From Actinoplanes ianthinogenes (GTDB lineage Bacteria > Actinomycetota > Actinomycetes > Mycobacteriales > Micromonosporaceae), in contig NZ_AP023356.1 in assembly GCF_018324205.1 (NCBI RefSeq), forward strand, positions 8,376,501 through 8,440,500: DNA of 64,000 nucleotides. The letters run 5' to 3'. The stretch's first letter is position 1; each line of letters starts with the position of its first letter. Below are positions 7,261 to 16,200 of the stretch, piece by piece. Made by a program: the position numbers and the translations under genes. The notes beneath the pieces were generated by a model, which saw only the letters and a program-made list of their open reading frames with translations, searched no databases and had not been told where the DNA came from.

Positions 7261-9915
7261 TCAGCCGCTGCCGTAACAGCCGAACGCCGCCGCGGTGGCG
7301 AGCCCGGCGTCGGCCTCGCCCTCCGCGCCGGCCACCGCGACCTGGGCGGCGGCCAGCGCCGCGGCCGGCCGCACCCCGCGGGCCAACCGGCGGTGCAGGT
7401 CCACCATCAGTTCCAGCGCCGCCGAGTCCCGGGCCGGCAGCACGCTGGCCAGCACCGTGGCGGTGCCGATGCCGAGCAGCGCCGAGGTGAGCCCCATCAG
7501 CTCCTCGCCGGGATGCACCGCGGACAGGCCCACGTCGCAGGCGGAGAGCACGACCGTGCGCGGCGGGCGGGCCAGGCGTTCGATGTCGTACACGGTGAAC
7601 GGGCCGTCGGAGAGCGTGACGTGCGAGAACATCGCGTTGTCGGCACGGAACGCGCCGTGCGCGGCGAGGTGCGCCAGCCGTGCCCCGTCGAGCGCGCGCC
7701 GCACCACCTCGGCCCGCGCGTGCTCGCCGAGCAGCACGGTGGCCGCCGGGTGCAGCTCGCGCAGCCGGCGTACCTCGGCCGGGGCGTGCGCCAGGCCGGG
7801 ACCGGCGGCCAGCAGGGTGTGCCCGCCGGAGGCCGGCGCCGCGTCCGCGGTCAGCCAGGCGGTCGCGGACGGCACCACCACCAGCGGCCGTCCCCAGCAG
7901 GAGGCGGTCAGCGCCCACGGGGTGGCGTGCAGCGCCCCGGCCGGCACCAGCACCAGGCCGGACGGCTCGGGAACGCCCAGCGCGTTCAGCACCGGGGCCA
8001 GCACCAGCGCGTCCAGCCGTTGCGCCGCGTGCCGGGCGCTGGCCGCGGCGGCCCGCCGGGTGGCCGCCGTGCCGCCCGGCAGCAGCAGCCGGCGCAGCGA
8101 GAACCGCAGCAGGGCGGACTCCTCGACCGGGGCCGCGACCGGCCCGAGCGGGCGGATCAGGCAGCCCCGGGCGGACACCGCGACGGCGTGCAGCGCGCCG
8201 TCCACGGTGACCAGCTCGATCAGCGTACGGCCGGCCAGCCGGTCCTGGAGCCGGGCGGTGAGCTGTGCCGGGCGCAACGGCTGCGGCGGGCCGCCCGGCG
8301 CGTCCGCCGAGGCCGCCTGCCAGCTGCGCCGGCGGATGCGCTCCTCGATGGCCCGCTGCTCCCGCCACTGCCCGCCGCCGCGGGTGGCCACCGGGACGTG
8401 CGCCGCCGACGCGATCCCGCGGAGCTGGTCGAGGTCGGCGGCCAGGTCGTTCTCCCGCGGCGGCCGGGTCGGCGGCAGCCGCAGCGCCACAGCCCGGCGG
8501 CGTTCCGACCACCACAGCACCACGGCCGGCCGGCCGCCGCGCAACGCCAGCCGGACGCCGGTGGTGACCAGGTCGGCGGCGTAGCTGCCGGCCAGCGACC
8601 GCAGCTCGGTGGCGCCCAGCGCCGCCTGGTACGCGTCCAGCACCCGGATCCCGGCCAACAGTGCCCGCCGCGCCCCGGCGGTGTCGCCCGCGGCGTCGCG
8701 CAGCAGCGCGGCCGCGTGCCAGGCCCGGGCCCGCAGCGAGGCCGGACCCCGGCGCCCGGCCGTCAGCACCACCTCCAGGTCCTCGGCGGCGTCCGCCCGC
8801 CCGGCCGCCAGGCTCGCGGCGAACAGCCGCGCGTCGAGCGCCGCCGCGGGCAGGCCCTCCTCGGCGAGTCTCGCCGCGACCGCGCGCACCGCTCGCAGCC
8901 GGGCGGCCGGCGAGCCCGCGTCGCCCGCCCGCAGCCGCAGGTATTGGGCCATGGCCGTCCACGGCCCGAATCGCTGCCGGGCGAACGACTGCCGCGCGAC
9001 GGTCGCCTCCCGCATCGCCGCCTCCGGGTCGCCACCGGCCAGCGCGGCCCGTGCGTACATCAGCCGGGCCTGGGCCTCGTGCAACCGCATGGTGCCGCGC
9101 TGCGCCTCGGCCACCGCGGCGCTCGCCGCCGCCCGGGCCTCGGGCAGCAACTGGGCCTGCAGGAACAGCTCGCTGCGCCCGATCAGCGCCATCGGCGAGC
9201 GGCCGTGCACCCGGAAGTAGTCGTCCGCCCGGTCGTACCAGTGGATCGCCGCCAGCAGGTCGCCGGCGCACGCCGCGGCGTACCCCAGGTTGTGCTCGAC
9301 CTGGGCGGCCGCGAGTTCCTGGCCGAGCTCGCGGTACAGCCGGTGCGCGGCGAGCAGGTCCACCCGCGCGGCCGCGATCGCCGGCCGGTGGATGTGCAGG
9401 TTGCCGCGGTTGGTCAGGGCGCGGGCCAGCCAGAGCCGGTCACCGGCCGCGGCGAACTGCTGGATGGACGCGGTGTACTCGCCCATCGCGACGTCCAGGT
9501 GTCCCAGCCGGTCGAGGATCAGCGCCCGCTGCATGCGCAGCCGCGTGCCGTCCAGCCCGTCGAGGTGCGGCGCCGCCTGCTCGATCTCGGTCAGCGCCTG
9601 GGTCGGCCGGCCCGACTCCATCAGCATCAGCGCCAGGCTCATCCGGGCCCGCGCCGCGTACGCCGGCCCGCTCGCGTCCCCGCCCACCCGCACCGCCCGC
9701 CGCAGGTGGCGCAGCGCCGCCCGGGCGTCGCCGTGCTCGCGGGCGGCCAGGCCCAGCGCCCGCAGCGCGGTCGACTCGGCGGCCGGATCGCCACCGCGCC
9801 GGGCCGCCTCCCGGGCCCGCCGCGCCAGCCCGGCGGCGCGCTCCGGATCGGCGGTGACCTGCTCCAGGGCATACCGGGCCGCCTTGAGCGGCTCGTCGAT
9901 CGGATCGTCGAGCAC
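7261..9915 (-). CDS. TPR-CHAT protein (caspase-like cysteine peptidase with helical sensor repeats)
   Basis: A protein of about 884 residues without signal peptide or membrane segment. The first ~450 residues are Ala/Leu/Arg-rich helical repeats of TPR type (ARARMSLALMLMESGRPTQA, ALTNRGNLHIHRPA, VEHNLGYAAACAGDLLAA). The last ~300 form a CHAT domain with the catalytic dyad: His in LAHLAAHGAF and Cys in RTVVLSACDVGLS, then the GEELMGLTSALLGIGTATVLAS helix typical of CHAT. CHAT proteins are clan CD peptidases used in conflict and regulated-proteolysis systems. GTG at 9915 is chosen; TTG at 9918 shares the same AGAGGA ribosome site. It is divergent from the subtilase/sigma operon at 10040. Target and trigger are unknown. 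Confidence 0.9.
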   Translation of the reverse strand: MLDDPIDEPLKAARYALEQVTADPERAAGLARRAREAARRGGDPAAESTALRALGLAAREHGDARAALRHLRRAVRVGGDASGPAYAARARMSLALMLMESGRPTQALTEIEQAAPHLDGLDGTRLRMQRALILDRLGHLDVAMGEYTASIQQFAAAGDRLWLARALTNRGNLHIHRPAIAAARVDLLAAHRLYRELGQELAAAQVEHNLGYAAACAGDLLAAIHWYDRADDYFRVHGRSPMALIGRSELFLQAQLLPEARAAASAAVAEAQRGTMRLHEAQARLMYARAALAGGDPEAAMREATVARQSFARQRFGPWTAMAQYLRLRAGDAGSPAARLRAVRAVAARLAEEGLPAAALDARLFAASLAAGRADAAEDLEVVLTAGRRGPASLRARAWHAAALLRDAAGDTAGARRALLAGIRVLDAYQAALGATELRSLAGSYAADLVTTGVRLALRGGRPAVVLWWSERRRAVALRLPPTRPPRENDLAADLDQLRGIASAAHVPVATRGGGQWREQRAIEERIRRRSWQAASADAPGGPPQPLRPAQLTARLQDRLAGRTLIELVTVDGALHAVAVSARGCLIRPLGPVAAPVEESALLRFSLRRLLLPGGTAATRRAAAASARHAAQRLDALVLAPVLNALGVPEPSGLVLVPAGALHATPWALTASCWGRPLVVVPSATAWLTADAAPASGGHTLLAAGPGLAHAPAEVRRLRELHPAATVLLGEHARAEVVRRALDGARLAHLAAHGAFRADNAMFSHVTLSDGPFTVYDIERLARPPRTVVLSACDVGLSAVHPGEELMGLTSALLGIGTATVLASVLPARDSAALELMVDLHRRLARGVRPAAALAAAQVAVAGAEGEADAGLATAAAFGCYGSG

Positions 9916-10001
9916 CAAAGGGTCCTCTCACCGGCGCCAAAAAACTCAGCTTTCCCTGTATCAGGGGCTGATCGGCACCGTCTGACTGGTGGGACCCTTT
10001 G
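9916..10001. promoter_or_regulatory. 10-bp inverted repeat bracketing the CHAT/subtilase intergenic region
   Basis: CAAAGGGTCC (9916-9925) and GGACCCTTTG (9992-10001) are perfect inverted copies, 66 bp apart, within the 124-bp gap between the divergent CHAT and subtilase genes. Read in the direction of its own gene, each side shows GGACCCTTTG shortly upstream of the coding region; the CHAT copy abuts the GTG. They could be two operator half-sites for a shared regulator or for the operon's own sigma factor (inference). Confidence 0.5.
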
Positions 10002-10039
10002 TCCATTGTGATGTTTACGCGTCGTGAAAGGAGCTTGTC

Positions 10040-11206
10040 ATGCCCTCGGATGCCCGTCTCACCGCGTACCGCAATCGCCGCAGGCAGCGGCTGGAGAGCC
10101 TGCCACAACTGCGCTCGTCCCGGACCGCGTCCGGCGCGACCGCCTGGCACGTCGCCGGTGAGCTGCTGGTGCTCGACGACGGCCGGCGGGCCGCCGAGCG
10201 TCATCTGGCCGGCGGCGGTGTCGACGTGTCCGGCGACGAGGAGCTGATGCCCGGGTTGCGGCGCTACATCGCCCCGCACGCCGACATCCCCGCGACCGTC
10301 GCGGCCGTGCGCGCCGAGACGGACGCGCCGGAGCCGCTGGTCGCGCCGAACCACGTCTTCGTCGCCACCGGCAACGTGTTCGGGCACGGCGGCCCGTACG
10401 GCCCGCCCCAGCCCGCCGCGCCGGCCGCGCTGCTGCCGGTGGGCGCCGCGGCCCGCCGGGTGCCGGTCGCGGTGCTCGACACCGGCCTGTGGAAGGACAG
10501 CCCCCTGCCGCCGGCGGTGTACGCCCACGGCACCGTCGACGTCGAGACCGACACCGACGTCGACAACGACGGCGTCCTCGACGGCGACGTCGGGCACGCC
10601 AACTTCATCGCCGGCGTGGTCGCCGCCCGCACCCGCACGGCCGACATCAGCGTGATCCGGGTGCTCGACACGTTCGGCATCTGCACCGAGGACAACCTGA
10701 TCCGGGGCCTGGACCGGATCGACCCGGCGGCCCGCGTGGTCAACCTGTCGCTGGGCGGCTACACCGTCGACGGCACGCCGCCGCTCGGGCTGCGGGCCGC
10801 GCTGCGCCGGCTGCTGGGCAGCGGTGACCGGGTGGTCGTCGCCGCGGCCGGCAACGACGGCAATGCCACCGACCCGTTCTGGCCCGCCGCGTTCGCCGGC
10901 ACCGGCGCGTCGTTCGCCGACCGGGTGGCCGCGATCGCCGCGCACGACGGCACCGGCCTGTGCGACTGGAGCAACTCCGGTGGCTGGCTCACGGCGGCCG
11001 CGCCGGGCGCCGACGTGATCAGCACGTACATCGCGCACCAGCAGTTCCCGACCGGCTGGGCGAGCTGGAGCGGCACGTCGTTCGCCACCCCGTACGTGGT
11101 GGCCGGCGTCGCCGAGAGGATCGCCCGCGGCAGCTCGGCGCGCGATGCCCTGCGGGACGTGATCGCGGCCGCCGGCCGGCGCTTCGGCGACCTCCCGGCG
11201 CTGTGA
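10040..11206 (+). CDS. Cytosolic S8 (subtilisin-like) serine protease
   Basis: A protein of 388 residues. The subtilase triad is complete: Asp in VAVLDTGLW (about residue 155), His in GDVGHANFIAGVV (about 195) and Ser in SGTSFATPYVVAG (about 350), with the oxyanion Asn in VVAAAGNDGN (about 275). No signal peptide or C-terminal anchor is seen, unlike secreted subtilisins or mycosins, so it probably acts inside the cell. The ~140-residue N-terminal part (RNRRRQRLESLPQL, then DDGRRAAERHLAGGG) could be an inhibitory propeptide. AAAGGAG lies 7 nt before the ATG. Its stop overlaps the next start (TGATG). Divergent from CHAT; likely part of one protease-sigma module. Confidence 0.9.
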   Translation: MPSDARLTAYRNRRRQRLESLPQLRSSRTASGATAWHVAGELLVLDDGRRAAERHLAGGGVDVSGDEELMPGLRRYIAPHADIPATVAAVRAETDAPEPLVAPNHVFVATGNVFGHGGPYGPPQPAAPAALLPVGAAARRVPVAVLDTGLWKDSPLPPAVYAHGTVDVETDTDVDNDGVLDGDVGHANFIAGVVAARTRTADISVIRVLDTFGICTEDNLIRGLDRIDPAARVVNLSLGGYTVDGTPPLGLRAALRRLLGSGDRVVVAAAGNDGNATDPFWPAAFAGTGASFADRVAAIAAHDGTGLCDWSNSGGWLTAAAPGADVISTYIAHQQFPTGWASWSGTSFATPYVVAGVAERIARGSSARDALRDVIAAAGRRFGDLPAL

Positions 11207-11778
11207 TGACGGCAGCCGCCACCCCGACACCGGACGAGGTCGCCGGCTGGTTGCGGGCCGCCGCCGACGGCGACCGCGCGGCCTGGGGCCAGATCGTGCA
11301 ACGGTACGCGAACCTGGTGTGGTCGATCGCCCGAGGCTTCCGGCTGGACGCCGCCGACGCCGCCGACGTCAGCCAGATGACCTGGCTGCGGCTGGTCGAG
11401 CACCTCAGCCGGATCCGCCGGCCGGAGCGGCTGGGCGCCTGGCTGGCGGCCACCGCCCGGCGCGAGTCGATCAACCTGCTGCGCCGCCGGGAGAGCCCGG
11501 CCGTCGACGAGACCTTCGTGAACCTGGCCGACGAGGGCCCGGCACCCGGGCACGAGATCCTGCTGGCCGATCGGGACCGGGAGCTGTGGACCGCGTTCGA
11601 GCAGATCTCGGCCCGCTGCCAGGCCCTGCTCCGGCTGCTCGTCGTCGACCCGCCCAGCGGCGGGTACGCCGAAGCCGCCGACCAGCTCAACATGGCGGTC
11701 GGCAGTCTCGGCCCGACCCGGGCCCGATGCCTCGCCGCGCTGCGCGGCGCCCTCACCGAAACGGCGGCCCCCTCATGA
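11206..11778 (+). CDS. ECF-like sigma-70 family RNA polymerase sigma factor
   Basis: A protein of 190 residues. Region 2 is visible as WGQIVQRYANLVWSIARGF to DAADVSQMTWLRLVEHL (about 25-65), with RLGAWLAATARRESINLLRR (about 75-95) as the end of sigma-2. Region 4 is ARCQALLRLLVVDPPSGGYA and AADQLNMAVGSLGPTRARCL (about 135-175); the GSLGPTR recognition helix is typical of actinobacterial ECF factors. The ATG at 11206 overlaps the subtilase stop by 1 nt, so translation is probably coupled. No zinc anti-sigma gene follows; the small downstream gene occupies that position. It probably controls this locus itself (inference). Confidence 0.88.
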   Translation: MTAAATPTPDEVAGWLRAAADGDRAAWGQIVQRYANLVWSIARGFRLDAADAADVSQMTWLRLVEHLSRIRRPERLGAWLAATARRESINLLRRRESPAVDETFVNLADEGPAPGHEILLADRDRELWTAFEQISARCQALLRLLVVDPPSGGYAEAADQLNMAVGSLGPTRARCLAALRGALTETAAPS

Positions 11779-12218
11779 CCGACAGCGACGACTCCCTGCT
11801 GCGCCGTCTCGGCGCCATGCTCGACGGCGCCGACCCGCCCCCGGATCAGGTGGTCGAGGCGGCCCTGGCCGCGTTCGACTGGCGTGACCCGGACGCCGAG
11901 CTCGCCCGGCTGGTGGACAGCACCGCGCCGGCCACCGCGGCGGTCCGCGGTGGCGGGAGTCTGCTGCGGACCTACCGGATGGGCGAGGTCGACATCGACA
12001 TCGAGGTCACCGTCGACGGGCCGCACGTCACCGTGCTCGGGCAGGTCGCCCCGGTGCGCCGGCTGGACGTGCGGGCCGAGCAGCTCGGCGGCGTGCGGGA
12101 GACGACCACGGACGCGTGGGGCCGGTTCGCCTTCGACGGGCTGGGCACCGGGCCGACCCGGCTGGCCTTCCACGACGAGACCGGCCCGATCGGCGTGACC
12201 CCCTGGATCGTGCTCTGA
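11775..12218 (+). CDS. Small protein with C-terminal beta-sandwich (carboxypeptidase-regulatory-like) domain
   Basis: A protein of 147 residues, translationally coupled to the sigma gene through ATGA (11775-11778). The N-terminal ~50 residues are acidic and helical (DDSLLRRLGAMLDGADPPPD, AALAAFDWRDPDAELARLVD). Residues about 60-147 are all beta and end in a transthyretin-like pattern, TTTDAWGRFAFDGLGTGPTRL. There is no signal peptide and no HxxxCxxC anti-sigma zinc motif. Its place right after an ECF gene suggests it could bind the sigma factor, or be a protease substrate or adaptor (inference). I do not recognise a named family for the N-terminal part. Confidence 0.75.
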   Translation: MTDSDDSLLRRLGAMLDGADPPPDQVVEAALAAFDWRDPDAELARLVDSTAPATAAVRGGGSLLRTYRMGEVDIDIEVTVDGPHVTVLGQVAPVRRLDVRAEQLGGVRETTTDAWGRFAFDGLGTGPTRLAFHDETGPIGVTPWIVL

Positions 12219-12292
12219 CTTGGCAGTCAACCTGTGGCGCGGCTCGGGGTTCCTCCGGCTCCGCCGGCCGGCCGCCTGTGGTCCGATGCCGT

Positions 12293-12670
12293 TCACGCCA
12301 CGCCGAACGGGTTGTCGATCACATATCGCCACGTGCCGTCCGCACCGCGGCGAGCGACGTCGGTGGCGGTACCGTCGATGTGCACGGGTACGCCGTCCGG
12401 CCCGGTGCCCTCGATCGTCCAGTCGACGATCAGCAGCGCGATGTCACCGGCGGTGTAGACGTGTCTAGGCCGTACCTGGATCGGCAGTCCCAGCGCCAGA
12501 AACCGCTCGGTGGCAGCGGCACGGTCTGCACCGCTCACCGCGTTGCCCGGCTCCGGCACCAGAAGTGCGTCGTCCTCATACATCGCCTCGACCGCCGCTA
12601 CATCACCGCTGTCGAACGCCGCAGCGAAGGCCGCAGGGTGCCGGGTCGCCTCCGTGGTCCGCGTCATCAT
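12293..12670 (-). CDS. SnoaL/NTF2-like (SgcJ/EcaC-type) protein
   Basis: A 125-residue protein with the NTF2-like pattern: FAAAFDSGDVAAVEAMYEDD, then ALLVPEPGNAVSGADRAAAT and three C-terminal strands (LLIVDWTIEG, DGTATDVARRGADGTWRYVI). Such proteins are small cone-shaped enzymes or ligand carriers; the specific reaction cannot be read. Starts at 12670, 12667 or 12688 are all possible; 12670 (MMTRTTEA) is used. It diverges from the HxlR regulator, which is the obvious candidate regulator. Confidence 0.8.
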   Translation of the reverse strand: MMTRTTEATRHPAAFAAAFDSGDVAAVEAMYEDDALLVPEPGNAVSGADRAAATERFLALGLPIQVRPRHVYTAGDIALLIVDWTIEGTGPDGVPVHIDGTATDVARRGADGTWRYVIDNPFGVA

Positions 12671-12712
12671 GTACTCATGTCCAGCCATGATCACAGCCAA
12701 GCGGAGAACGCC

Positions 12713-13117
12713 GTGGCTCACCAAACGGTGAGCCACCGATGGGATATCGACCTGGTCCCCGACGATGCCGGCCGCACCGACCGCCCCGACGCGGAATGTC
12801 CGGTGGAAATGGCTCTCGCCGCGATCAATGGACGCTGGACCACCCTCGTGTTGCGCGAACTGATGCACGGTCCACTGTCGTTCAGCGAACTCCGCGCCGC
12901 GCTCCCACAGCTCAGTGACAAGGTGCTGGACGAACGGATCCGGCGACTCCGCTCTCAGAACCTGGTCGAGCGGCGGGCGGTCACTGGGTTCCCGAGCCGC
13001 GTCACCTATTCGCTCACCCCGGCCGGGCAACAATTACGCCCGCTGCTGGTGGAGCTGTACCGCACCGGTCTCCGTCTGCGGCACAACCCTTCCCAGGCTC
13101 ACGCGCCGCTGGCATGA
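12713..13117 (+). CDS. HxlR family winged-helix regulator
   Basis: About 134 residues. The HxlR signature runs from CPVEMALAAINGRWTTLVLR through ELMHGPLSFSELRAALPQLS and DKVLDERIRRLRSQNLVERR, ending in the wing SRVTYSLTPAGQQLRPLL. The single Cys in AECPVE is at the usual redox-sensor position of the family. GTG at 12713 is preferred because GGAG lies 6 nt upstream; an ATG at 12677 would add 12 residues but would nearly touch the divergent start at 12670. It probably controls the SnoaL-like gene (inference). Confidence 0.85.
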   Translation: MAHQTVSHRWDIDLVPDDAGRTDRPDAECPVEMALAAINGRWTTLVLRELMHGPLSFSELRAALPQLSDKVLDERIRRLRSQNLVERRAVTGFPSRVTYSLTPAGQQLRPLLVELYRTGLRLRHNPSQAHAPLA

Positions 13118-13217
13118 GCACGAGTCCGGGATGACGAATACGGCGTCGCCCCCGCTGCTCCGCCGCAAGACAGGCTGAAGCCGGAGTGTGATTCACAGGC
13201 TGAGGCCGGTTTCACAG

Positions 13218-13247
13218 CCCGGCCGGTGGTGGCGACCACCGGCCGGG
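13218..13247 (-). terminator. Hairpin terminator after the rhamnosidase gene
   Basis: CCCGGCCGGTGGT (13218-13230), loop GGCG and ACCACCGGCCGGG (13235-13247) form a perfect 13-bp stem, 11 nt past the stop of the gene ending at 13259. There is no long U-tract. Confidence 0.7.
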
Positions 13248-13258
13248 TGGGACTGCCG

Positions 13259-16200
13259 TCAGAGCGTCGAGGTGAAGGTGTAGGTGCCGGCGCCGACGAC
13301 GTAGGACGTGCCGCCGACCGGGACCGCCTCGGGCGGAGCGGAGGTCACGGTCGCGCCGGGAACGCGTACCGTAGCCGTGGTGCCGGGCGCGACCACGATC
13401 TGCAAGGTGATCGCGGACCCGGACCGGCTCCAGGCGCTGCGGACCCGGCCGTAGGCCGTGGTCAGGTCGGACGACGCGGACGTCAGCGTGCCGCCCGGCC
13501 TGGGCGCGAGCAGCACCTGGGCGTAACCGGGCGCGGCCGGGGCAACCCCGCCGACCTGGCGGTACATCCAGTCGCCGACCGAGCCGAGTCCGTAGTGGTT
13601 GAACGAGTTCATCCCCGGGTCCTGGAGGCTGCCGTCCGGGCGGATGCCGTCCCAGCGCTCCCAGATCGTGGTGGCGCCGCGCGAGATCATGTAACCCCAG
13701 CCGGGGTAGTCCGGCTGCTGGAGGATCTGGTAGGCGACGTCGGCGTGCCCGTGGTCGGCGAGCACCGGCAGCAGGTTCTCCACGCCCATGAAGCCGACCG
13801 AGAGATGCCCGCCGCGGGACGCCACCTTGGCGGCCAGCTTGTCGGCGACCGCCTGCGCCCGGTTCGCCGGGACCAGCCCGAAGGCGAGGGCGAGGACGTA
13901 CCCGGTCTGGCTGCCGGTGCCGACGGTCCCGTCGGCGCCGACGAACCGGTTGGTGAACGCGGTCGCGATCTGGTCGGCCAGCGTGCCGTAGGACGCGGCC
14001 TGCGCGGTACGCCCGGTGGCCGCCGCCATCCGCGACACCAGCCGCGCCGACCAGCCGAAATACGCCGTACTGGTCAGATCGTTGCCGGTGCCGTCGCCGA
14101 CGTTGAGCCAGTCGCCGTAGGTGTCCTGGTTGCGGATCAGATCGGCGCCGGCCGTGCCGCGAAGGTAGTCCACCCAGCGGGCCATCGCCGCGAACGTCCG
14201 GTCGGCCGGACCGAGGTCGCCGAAGCGCTGCCAGATCGTGTACGGCACGATCACGCCCGCGTCGCCCCAGCCCGCCTTACCGGCCCCGCCCAGCACGTCC
14301 GGCGCCACGTCGGTGAACGCGCCGTCGCCGTGCTGCGCGTCCACCAGGTCGGTGGCGAACTTGTTCAGCAGCCCGTACGTGTCGAAGTTGAACGTCGACG
14401 TCGCGCCGAACGCGGCGATGTCCCCGGTCCAGCCGAGCCGCTCGTCCCGCTGCGGGCAGTCGGTCGGGATGGAGAGAAGGTTCGAGCGTGCGCCCCACAG
14501 GATGGCCTGCTGCACCCTGTTGAGCGTCGCGTCGGAGCTGGTGAACGTGCCGGTGGCGGCGCCGTTCGTCCACGCCGCGAGACCGGTCAGGCTGTCCGCG
14601 GTGGGCGTGCCGGGGTATCCGGTGATTTCCACATAGCGGTAGCCGTGCACGGTGAATCGGGGTTCGAACGTTTCAGTTCCGGCGCCGGCCAGGGTGAAGC
14701 GGTCGGTGGCCTGGGCGCCCCGCAGGTTCGCGGTGTAGAGCGTGCCGTCGGCGTTGAGGATCTCGCCGTGCCGCAGGGTGACCGTGGTGCCGGCCGGGCC
14801 GCTGACCCGCAGCCGGTCCCAGCCGGTGAAGTTCTGCCCGAGGTCGGCGATGAACACGCCGGGCCTGGGCTGGGTGACGGCGACCGGGCGCAGCTCCTGC
14901 TGCACGGTGACGCCCGGGTCGAGCTGGGGGACCAGGGCCGGGTGGGTGCCGGTCCGCACCGTCACCGGTGTCCAGGCGCTGTCGTCGAAGCCGGGATTGT
15001 TCCAGCCGGTGATGACCTGACGGGCGTCCTGCGTCTCGCCCGCGTAGAGGTCGTCGGCGCGGACATTGCTCGATGTGGTGCGCCAGCTGCCATCGGTCTG
15101 CACGGTGGTCGAGGTTCCGTCGGTGAACTCGATGATCAGCTGGGCGGCGTACCACGGCTGGGTGCCATAGCGCTGACTCCCCGCGAATCCGATGTTTCCG
15201 GAATACCAGCCTCGGCCGATCTGCGCGCCCAGCGCGTTGGCGCCCTGCCTGATGGCCGGGGTGACGTCGAATCCCCGGTACTGCAGCCGTTTGTTGTAGT
15301 CGGTCCAGCCCGGCGCGAGTCGTTCGGTGCCGACCTTCGCCCCGTTCAGGTAGGTGTCGTGCAGCCCGAGCGCGGTGCTGAACAGGCGAGCCCGCGCTAC
15401 CGGCTTGCCGATGGTGAAACCTTTCCGCAGGTAAGGGGAGGGGCCGGGAATCTGGACCTGGCTGCCCCACGGGCCGCTGCCGTAACCGGCGAGAACCTTG
15501 GCCGCGGCCCACCCGGAATCGTCGAAACCGGACTGCTGCCAGCCGCCCGGCCCGGACGTGGACGACTTCCACGACCCGTCCGTCACCGTCGCGCCGAGCT
15601 TGGCGATCAGACCGGCCGGACTCACCGTCGTGTTGGCCGCGGCGATCGCGATCGTGTGCGTGCCGGCCGCCACGGTCACCGTTGCGGCGGTCTTCCACGA
15701 GTCGGTGACCCGCGGGCTGGTCGAGACCGGGGTCCCGTCGATCCACACGTCGGCTGTGTCGTCGCCGGTCACCACCATCGTGGTGCTCGCCGCGAGGCTG
15801 ACCGTCCTGCGGAAGTACCGGGTCGCCGCCGGCGCGCTCGACGCCGGGTCGCCCTCCGGGTACCAGATCCAGTTCGCCCCGCTCAGGTCGCCGGCCGGCG
15901 GCGCCCCGACGAACGCCGCGGTCATCGCGATGCCGGTGTCGAACCGGGCGCTCGGACTCCACCCGCTCGGCCGCCCCTGCGCGTCCCAGACCCGGACCCG
16001 CCAGTGGTAGGTCCGGTTCGCGGCGAGCGCCGGACCGCCGTACCCGATGTCGGTCTGCCTGGTCGCCGCGACCGTGCCGCTGTCCCACACGTCGGCCGCG
16101 CCCGGCGTGCTGCCCACCGTGATCTGATACCGCCCCTGCATCTGCCCGCGGGCAGTCGCCGCGAGCCGCCAGCCGAACTGCGCACTGTCCACTCCGACCG

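Noticed and set aside
6865..10011. 1,048-codon plus-strand frame over the CHAT gene
   Set aside because: Arg/Gly/Ala-rich shadow of the minus-strand gene, which has TPRs and an intact CHAT dyad.
9992..10023. ECF-type promoter GGGACC...CGTC before the subtilase
   Set aside because: The spacer is 23 bp, too long for the usual 16-17 bp of ECF promoters.
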